Below the pieces are notes generated by a model, which saw only the letters and a program-made list of their open reading frames with translations, searched no databases and had not been told where the DNA came from. From assembly GCA_003228395.1 (NCBI GenBank), contig QIDJ01000060.1, forward strand, positions 1 to 12,020: DNA of 12,020 bases, in the 5' to 3' direction. Origin of the DNA: Flammeovirgaceae bacterium (GTDB taxonomy: Bacteria > Bacteroidota > Bacteroidia > Cytophagales > Cyclobacteriaceae). The position numbers and the translations under genes are program-made. Below, in pieces: positions 8,684 to 12,020 of this stretch. Position 1 is the first letter of the stretch. Each line of letters opens with the position of its first letter.

Positions 8684-8714
8684 CTGCCTACGCTGCCTAC
8701 GCTGCCTACGCTGC
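8684..8714. repeat. Three-copy 9-bp tandem repeat (CTGCCTACG)n plus partial copy
   Basis: Units at 8684-8692, 8693-8701 and 8702-8710 are identical, and a fourth partial unit CTGC (8711-8714) follows. The tract is GC-rich inside an AT-rich 148-bp gap between the K+ channel and the phosphatase genes. It lies about 27-57 nt downstream of the channel stop and about 90 nt upstream of the phosphatase start. A 5-bp hairpin (CTGCA 8711-8715, TGCAG 8725-8729) adjoins it. Confidence 0.9.
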
Positions 8715-8740
8715 AGGTTATTTATGCAGTTAATTAAGAG

Positions 8741-9790
8741 TTATTCAAAGAACCCTTCTTTGGTGCCGAACAACCTGACGATCTTTTTTTCTGTTTTGCC
8801 ATTAGCGATCATGATCAGGTAATCACCCACCTCAATTTTGATATCGTTTTCAGGGTTCTTGAGTAATGTCCGTGTTTCGTTACATTTTACAATACCAACC
8901 AGAATGGCGTTAAAGTCTTTTTTCAGGTCGTAAAAAACTTTGGTATAAAACTGATTCAGATATGGGTTGTTTTTCAGGACCTGAAACTCTTTCATATCAT
9001 AATCTTCATCGTTGTCAGCATACGCAATGATTTCTTCGTTATAGGAAGCCACATCGGGTTCAAAAATATAACTGGCAAGCAATTTGGAAGCAAGGCTTGT
9101 TTTGGAAATAGCATATGTGGTGCCGGCCGAAAGAAAGGTGTCTTTCAGATTGGCATTGTCAATGGTTACAATGTATTTCAGTTCGGGATAATGTTTTTTG
9201 ATATTTAAAATATAGACAAGTTTTTCCGTGTCGTTATCTAGGTTTATAAATACCATGGCGGCGTCTTTTACATTTACTTTTTGCAACGTTTCAATATTAG
9301 TAAGGTCGGAATAGAGTGTAAAGACCTGAGAGGTGGTGTATGCTTCCCTGATCAAATCAATGCTATCCTTTTCCCTGGTTACTACTGCCACTTTTGTTCC
9401 GGCAGCAACCAATTCATCGGTAACCATTCTCCCGAATGATCCCCAACCTATTATCACTGTATGTCCTGTGTGTTTCATACCGTAAAATCCCATTTTTTTA
9501 TTTTCCAAAATTGTTGCTATCAGGTTCGTAATTCTCCCGATGAGAATTGAATATACGCTCAGGCTGATGGCGAAAAACACAAATCCGATCATTCTTCCTC
9601 CGGTTGTGACCGGATACATGTCGCCATACCCGATGGTAGTAATAGTTACCAGTGACCACCATACTGCATCAAACAGATTCTGAATGCTGGCCTCGGGATG
9701 AATTTCCTCAAAACGAAGAAGTACATTGAGTAAAGTAAAGTATGCCAGGGCAGAAACGGAAACAATAATGAATGCCTGCTTTATATTCAT
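8741..9790 (-). CDS. Two-TM potassium channel with cytosolic RCK (TrkA-N/TrkA-C) domain
   Basis: A 349-residue ligand-gated K+ channel of the MthK-like type. TM1 is about 4-25, the pore helix and selectivity filter TTIGYGD are 51-57, and TM2 is about 65-95. The TrkA-N/RCK Rossmann domain starts at about 110 with the GxGxxG motif GWGSFG (115-120), and a TrkA-C domain covers about 266-345. RCK domains bind nucleotides or Ca2+ and gate the pore. After the second Rossmann strand the sequence is VVTREKD, without the obvious acidic residue typical of NAD(H) binding, so the ligand is uncertain. I chose the ATG at 9790, which places TM1 at the N-terminus. An in-frame TTG at 9841 would add 17 basic residues ([17 protein letters not shown]) and cannot be excluded; a stop lies further upstream at 9881-9883. 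The phosphatase gene follows on the same strand after 148 bp. Confidence 0.92.
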   Translation of the reverse strand: MNIKQAFIIVSVSALAYFTLLNVLLRFEEIHPEASIQNLFDAVWWSLVTITTIGYGDMYPVTTGGRMIGFVFFAISLSVYSILIGRITNLIATILENKKMGFYGMKHTGHTVIIGWGSFGRMVTDELVAAGTKVAVVTREKDSIDLIREAYTTSQVFTLYSDLTNIETLQKVNVKDAAMVFINLDNDTEKLVYILNIKKHYPELKYIVTIDNANLKDTFLSAGTTYAISKTSLASKLLASYIFEPDVASYNEEIIAYADNDEDYDMKEFQVLKNNPYLNQFYTKVFYDLKKDFNAILVGIVKCNETRTLLKNPENDIKIEVGDYLIMIANGKTEKKIVRLFGTKEGFFE

Positions 9791-10181
9791 CCGCTTCCAG
9801 TTTAAACTTCCCCAGCGTGTATTACTCGTAACTATCGGCAATTTAGTATTCTTTTCTAGTTCAGAATTAAAAAATATTTCTCATGGCGGGTAACAAGCGC
9901 ACTAATTAATCCTAAATCTAATATTTTTTTTATTCAGGAAAAAATATTCGATCTGAGGTGCAGGCTTTTAGGAGGATTATCGCCCTTCTGTTTAACGGAA
10001 GAATGTTGAACAAGTGTGTTAAAAATATCCCTGGTTATGCGTGATTAAGCAGTCAGGAATGACACCTGACTTCCAAACTGCCACGGCAGTCAAGCTTCCA
10101 ACCCACCAGGCTGGCAGGCTTCAAGAATCCTATCCATTAAAAAAATGGTGGTACCTTCAAAATTAGATATACCTCGCTATT
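9791..10181. other. Gene-free region upstream of the K+ channel and glycosyltransferase remnant
   Basis: About 390 bp with no supportable ORF; the left part is AT-rich. It must contain the channel promoter: TTG followed 17 nt later by TATTTTTT (about 9870-9890, minus) is a one-mismatch candidate. The right part (10052-10122) is more GC-rich and holds compact inverted repeats listed separately. Short open stretches at 9950-10045 match nothing I recognise. A stop codon (tag, 10164-10166) in the glycosyltransferase frame closes the region before the remnant begins. Confidence 0.6.
10052..10122. repeat. Cluster of compact inverted repeats, REP-like
   Basis: Two perfect inverted repeats occur in tandem: GTCAGG-7 nt-CCTGAC (10052-10057/10065-10070) and ACTGCC-ac-GGCAGT (10077-10082/10085-10090). 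A palindromic CCAGGCTGG (10106-10114) follows. TTCCAA recurs at 10071 and 10096. The GC-rich, dyad-dense block inside AT-rich noncoding DNA resembles a repetitive extragenic palindromic element. Whether it recurs elsewhere in the genome cannot be seen here. Confidence 0.5.
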
Positions 10182-10536
10182 CGGGCAGCACAAATGAACC
10201 TGGGCGCCGGACATGCGCAGGGTGATGTACTGTACTTTCTGCATGCCGATTCGTACCCACCACCCGGATTTACCTCGGAAATTATAGAAACCGTACTTAC
10301 AGGCAATAACAGTGGTTCTTTTAGGCTGGATTTTGACAATAACCACTGGTTTTTAAAGATGAATTGCTGGTTTACACGGTTCGATGTCAATGCCTTCAGG
10401 TATGGCGATCAAAGTCTTTTTGTTACGAAGGCGTGTTTTCAGGCTGCAGTTTGTTTACTATCTGATTTACCTGCTGTACAGCCTGGGGTATTCACAAATA
10501 CAGCTAATGAGGATATACAGGCGATGGATAAAATAG
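10182..10536 (+). pseudogene. Decayed family-2 glycosyltransferase (TIGR04283-type), N-terminus and middle deleted, frameshifted
   Basis: From 10182 the frame reads RAAQMNLGAGHAQGDV and then YFLHADSYPPPGF, which matches the central GT-A region of TIGR04283 (rSAM/selenodomain-associated) glycosyltransferases. This includes the HAD metal-binding motif and, later, WFTRFDVNAFRYGDQSLFV. The expected N-terminus (about 70-80 residues with the IIP.LNE and DGGS motifs) is absent, and an in-frame stop (10164-10166) lies just upstream. After CF at about 10439 the expected GGF/ED segment is missing. A family-like C-terminus (LQFVYYLIYLLYSLGYS, then RIYRRWIK and stop) instead continues in the +1 frame from 10441 to 10536. 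The frame open from an ATG at 10194 to 10634 runs through this junction into non-homologous sequence. Both ends of the catalytic domain are damaged, so a functional enzyme is very unlikely. The paired gene often seen with this family (TIGR04282/DUF2064) is not present. Confidence 0.82.
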
Positions 10537-10559
10537 GGCAGGCCGGACCTATACCTGCC
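10537..10559. repeat. Small inverted repeat after the glycosyltransferase remnant
   Basis: GGCAGG (10537-10542) and CCTGCC (10554-10559) pair around an 11-nt spacer directly after the remnant's stop codon. There is no T-run, so it is a weak terminator candidate. Its arms share the GGCAGG core with the repeats at 10077-10118 and the hairpin at 10614-10650. Confidence 0.4.
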
Positions 10560-10613
10560 GGTTGGCTTGTGCTATTGGTTATGAGAAGAATGTATGTAGT
10601 GTCAATCAAAATC

Positions 10614-10650
10614 AACGGCCTGACAGTTTATTAAAACCTGCCAGGCCGTT
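10614..10650 (-). terminator. Long hairpin downstream of ssb, probable terminator
   Basis: Arms 10614-10626 and 10638-10650 form a 13-bp stem around an 11-nt loop. The stem is continuous only when read on the minus strand, where position 10623/10641 is a G·U pair; on the plus strand it is an A·C mismatch. It begins 8 nt after the ssb stop. The tail on the minus strand is GATTTTGATTG, a modest T-run, so termination is likely but not textbook. Confidence 0.65.
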
Positions 10651-10658
10651 GCCAGTCC

Positions 10659-11006
10659 TCAGTTGGCTTTGGGTTTTGGGTCAAGCATCATGAGGCTTGA
10701 AGCCACCACCTCGGTAACATACCTCTTTTTGCCTTCCTTGTCTTCATACACCCGGTGAACGAGTTTACCTTCGATGGCCACCTTGTTTCCCTTCTGGAGA
10801 TAATTTTCGGCGATCTCCGCCGTTTTACCCCAGGCAATCACGTTATGCCACTGCGTATCCGTGATTTTTTCACCATCGCTGTTGCGGTAAACCTCCGAGG
10901 TGGCAAGACTTATACTGGCCTTGATCTTGCCGCTTGTCAGATTTTTGATTTCCGGGTCTTTACCCAGGTTGCCAATGAGCTGCACTCTGTTTGCTAATGC
11001 ATTCAT
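10659..11006 (-). CDS. ssb: Single-stranded DNA-binding protein, short paralog without acidic tail
   Basis: Binds single-stranded DNA through an OB fold, protecting it during replication, repair or uptake. The 115 residues cover the whole OB fold: MNALANRVQLIGNLGKDPEI at the start, the central TQWHNVIAWGK (Trp53 and Trp59) and the final strands through VEVVASSLMML-type sequence at about 97-108. The protein stops at DPKPKAN. It has no Gly/Pro/Gln-rich linker and no acidic DDDLPF-like tip, which replicative SSBs use to recruit partner proteins. It is therefore probably an accessory SSB, not the essential replicative one (inference). The ATG at 11006 is chosen because it begins the conserved first strand; an in-frame Met at 11030 adds only MFNLNFTI. 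The gene is monocistronic with a hairpin 8 nt after the stop. No TAnnTTTG box is exact upstream; TGAATTTG is one mismatch away. Confidence 0.93.
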   Translation of the reverse strand: MNALANRVQLIGNLGKDPEIKNLTSGKIKASISLATSEVYRNSDGEKITDTQWHNVIAWGKTAEIAENYLQKGNKVAIEGKLVHRVYEDKEGKKRYVTEVVASSLMMLDPKPKAN

Positions 11007-11114
11007 AATTGTAAAATTTAAGTTGAACATATAATTAAAAGCAAATTCATAACTTTCTATTTGTGCCGGCTAAGTACCCAGGCCGGAATCTGTTATCCGG
11101 TAATTAAATGTTTA

Positions 11115-11156
11115 TACCCGTTTGTCATATACTTGTATTCGTTTGTAAGCGTTTGT
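11115..11156. repeat. Three direct repeats of TAnnCGTTTGT
   Basis: TACCCGTTTGT (11115-11125), TATTCGTTTGT (11136-11146) and TAAGCGTTTGT (11146-11156) match at nine of eleven positions. Their starts are 21 and 10 bp apart, about two and one helical turns, so they would lie on one face of the DNA. They sit about 110-150 bp upstream of ssb and directly abut the 18-bp palindrome. The arrangement suggests a regulator binding array; which regulator is unknown. Confidence 0.75.
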
Positions 11157-11174
11157 AAATGGATATATCCATTT
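11157..11174. promoter_or_regulatory. 18-bp perfect palindrome, candidate operator
   Basis: AAATGGATATATCCATTT is identical to its reverse complement across all 18 bases. With no loop it is more likely a dimeric protein-binding site than an RNA hairpin. It directly follows the third TAnnCGTTTGT repeat and lies between two divergent genes, about 150 bp from ssb and about 360 bp from the cyclophilin start. Confidence 0.6.
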
Positions 11175-11273
11175 CTGATTAAAATTTTTGACATTTAACA
11201 ATTTGATTATGCATCAAATGTAACAGAGTCAGAAGGTGACAATCAAAAGGAATTCCGAAGATGCGTTCGTAAA

Positions 11274-11348
11274 GATTTTTAAAAATCGCAAAAAAGGATT
11301 GCGTTTTCGGGGCATCATGCAAAAATTATAAGTCCTTCTAACAGAAGG
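11274..11348. other. Row of short hairpins in the ssb-cyclophilin gap
   Basis: Three dyads follow each other: a 14-bp perfect palindrome GATTTTTAAAAATC (11274-11287), CGCAA/TTGCG (11287-11291/11299-11303) flanked by A- and T-runs like a weak terminator, and CCTTCT-aac-AGAAGG (11334-11348). This may be a transcribed leader or small-RNA end, or only AT-rich chance structure. I recognise no known riboswitch. Confidence 0.4.
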
Positions 11349-11532
11349 CATTAAAATTGGCATTTTATGCAAAATCATATTTTCTGTGTACTGCGGCCAA
11401 TCCGGCAATACGTGTCAGACGATCGGGATTTCTACTGCTGTTAAATATTTTTTCCGAAATCAGATACGGATTTATTTGAAACGACAGCGCTATTTCTCTA
11501 ATTTCAGGATATCATATAAAATCGTACAGGAA

Positions 11533-12020
11533 ATGAAACTACAGGTTCGTCTTTTAGTTGGATTTTTATGCGTTATGCAGCTTACGGGTAATGTCTGGTC
11601 ACAAAAAGGGCCTACACGTAAATTACTTAAGGTGGAAGCTCCCGCGGAGTTCACGGCATTATTCACAACCACGCAGGGTGAATTCAGGGTGAGCGCGTAC
11701 CGCAACTGGGATCCGGATGGCGTGGACCGGTTTTACCAGCTTGTCGTAAGTGGATTTTTCACTGATATGGCTATCTTCAGGGTGCAGGTTGATTACGTTG
11801 CACAGTTCGGCATTTCGGATAAGAAAACGCTGAATGAAGCCTGGGAAAAATACCCGTTGAAAGATGCGGAGGTAAATACCCCAAACACCAAAGGCAGGAT
11901 TGCGTTTGCCCGGGGTGAACCCGAAACCAGGACCACCCAGCTATTTATAAACCTGGGCGATAACTATCAACTGGATACGATTTCTTATTTCGGCCTGACG
12001 GGTTTTCCACCCATAGCCGA
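11533..12020 (+). CDS. Secreted cyclophilin-type peptidyl-prolyl cis-trans isomerase, 3' end cut by window edge
   Basis: Catalyses cis-trans isomerisation of X-Pro bonds, here outside the cytoplasm. The first 162 residues are visible and the frame is open to the edge. A signal peptide (MKLQVRLLVGFLCVMQLTGN, cleavage near VWSQ) precedes the cyclophilin fold, which starts at about 38. The catalytic arginine is Arg83 in AIFRVQ. Gln91 follows eight residues later, the same spacing as Arg55 and Gln63 in human CypA. Next come GRIAFARGEPETRTTQLFINL (Gln136, Phe138) and YQLD, equivalent to the WLD segment, with Tyr for Trp. The VAQFGISD segment, in place of the classic MxQGGD, marks the 'QFGI' subtype found in Bacteroidota and some other phyla. 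The final FGLTGFPPIA leads into the expected GxV..GM region beyond the window. The ATG at 11533 directly precedes the signal peptide. The long leader region upstream holds several hairpins. Confidence 0.93.
   Translation, partial: MKLQVRLLVGFLCVMQLTGNVWSQKGPTRKLLKVEAPAEFTALFTTTQGEFRVSAYRNWDPDGVDRFYQLVVSGFFTDMAIFRVQVDYVAQFGISDKKTLNEAWEKYPLKDAEVNTPNTKGRIAFARGEPETRTTQLFINLGDNYQLDTISYFGLTGFPPIA

Larger units (their letters stand above)
11007..11532. other. Structured 526-bp intergenic region between ssb and the cyclophilin gene
   Basis: No ORF here is credible; the short minus-strand open frame crossing into the cyclophilin start is a shadow. The stretch holds promoters for two divergent genes. 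It also holds three 11-bp direct repeats (11115-11156), an 18-bp palindrome (11157-11174), a 7-bp-arm inverted repeat ATTTGAT/ATCAAAT (11201-11219) and a row of hairpins at 11274-11348, listed separately. A one-mismatch -7 box, TTTATTTG (11471-11478), could serve the cyclophilin gene with a leader of about 50 nt. Confidence 0.65.

Noticed and set aside
8684..8714. Tandem repeat as a CRISPR array
   Set aside because: Units are 9 bp and directly adjacent with no spacers, and no cas gene is present.
9791..9841. TTG start adding 17 residues to the K+ channel
   Set aside because: ATG at 9790 begins directly before TM1 and is the commoner start type. The basic extension is plausible, so this is a preference only.
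10194..10634. An open frame of 146 codons that could be called an intact gene
   Set aside because: Family similarity stops at about 10439, and the real C-terminus continues in another frame. The last 60 or so residues are out-of-frame sequence running into the ssb terminator hairpin.
11007..11030. ATG at 11030 as the ssb start
   Set aside because: The conserved SSB N-terminus begins at the Met encoded at 11006. The extra MFNLNFTI comes from AT-rich leader sequence.

Overview
This window is very probably from a Bacteroidota chromosome, most likely an uncultured or environmental Sphingobacteriia/Chitinophagia-like lineage. Three things point there. Base composition is moderately AT-rich and start codons mostly lack Shine-Dalgarno sequences. 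Promoter-like TAnnTTTG boxes lie upstream of several genes. The protein families also fit: paired rhomboids, a secreted TPR protein ending in a GCWIN-type motif, a membrane SpoIIE phosphatase and a cyclophilin of the 'QFGI' subtype. No tRNA, rRNA, CRISPR array or intact mobile element was seen.

Layout. Positions 1-1573 (+) carry two adjacent rhomboid intramembrane protease genes, the first cut by the left edge. They meet rlmN (2613-1579, -) tail to tail with a 5-bp gap. Next on the minus strand is a secreted TPR protein (4140-2833) with its own rho-independent terminator. A 349-bp divergent promoter region separates it from clpB (4490-7105, +). clpB converges on a membrane-anchored SpoIIE-type phosphatase (8592-7159, -); the two share a bidirectional terminator hairpin that contains the phosphatase stop codon. 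A pore-plus-RCK potassium channel (9790-8741, -) follows, with a 9-bp tandem repeat in the gap before the phosphatase.

Positions 9791-10658 look like a genomic scar. They hold a cluster of small inverted repeats, then a decayed TIGR04283-type glycosyltransferase that has lost its N-terminus and an internal segment, with its C-terminus surviving in a different frame. A strong hairpin then marks the end of a short ssb paralog (11006-10659, -) that lacks the acidic SSB tail. The 526-bp ssb/cyclophilin intergenic region is rich in structure: three TAnnCGTTTGT repeats abut an 18-bp perfect palindrome, and further hairpins follow. The window ends inside a secreted cyclophilin-type peptidyl-prolyl isomerase (11533 onward, +).

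How the genes work together. Most are housekeeping or envelope functions, not one pathway: membrane proteolysis, ribosome modification, protein disaggregation, periplasmic folding, K+ conductance and phosphatase signalling. No new multi-gene system is evident. The least explained sequence is the glycosyltransferase scar and the iterated repeat/palindrome block between ssb and the cyclophilin gene.
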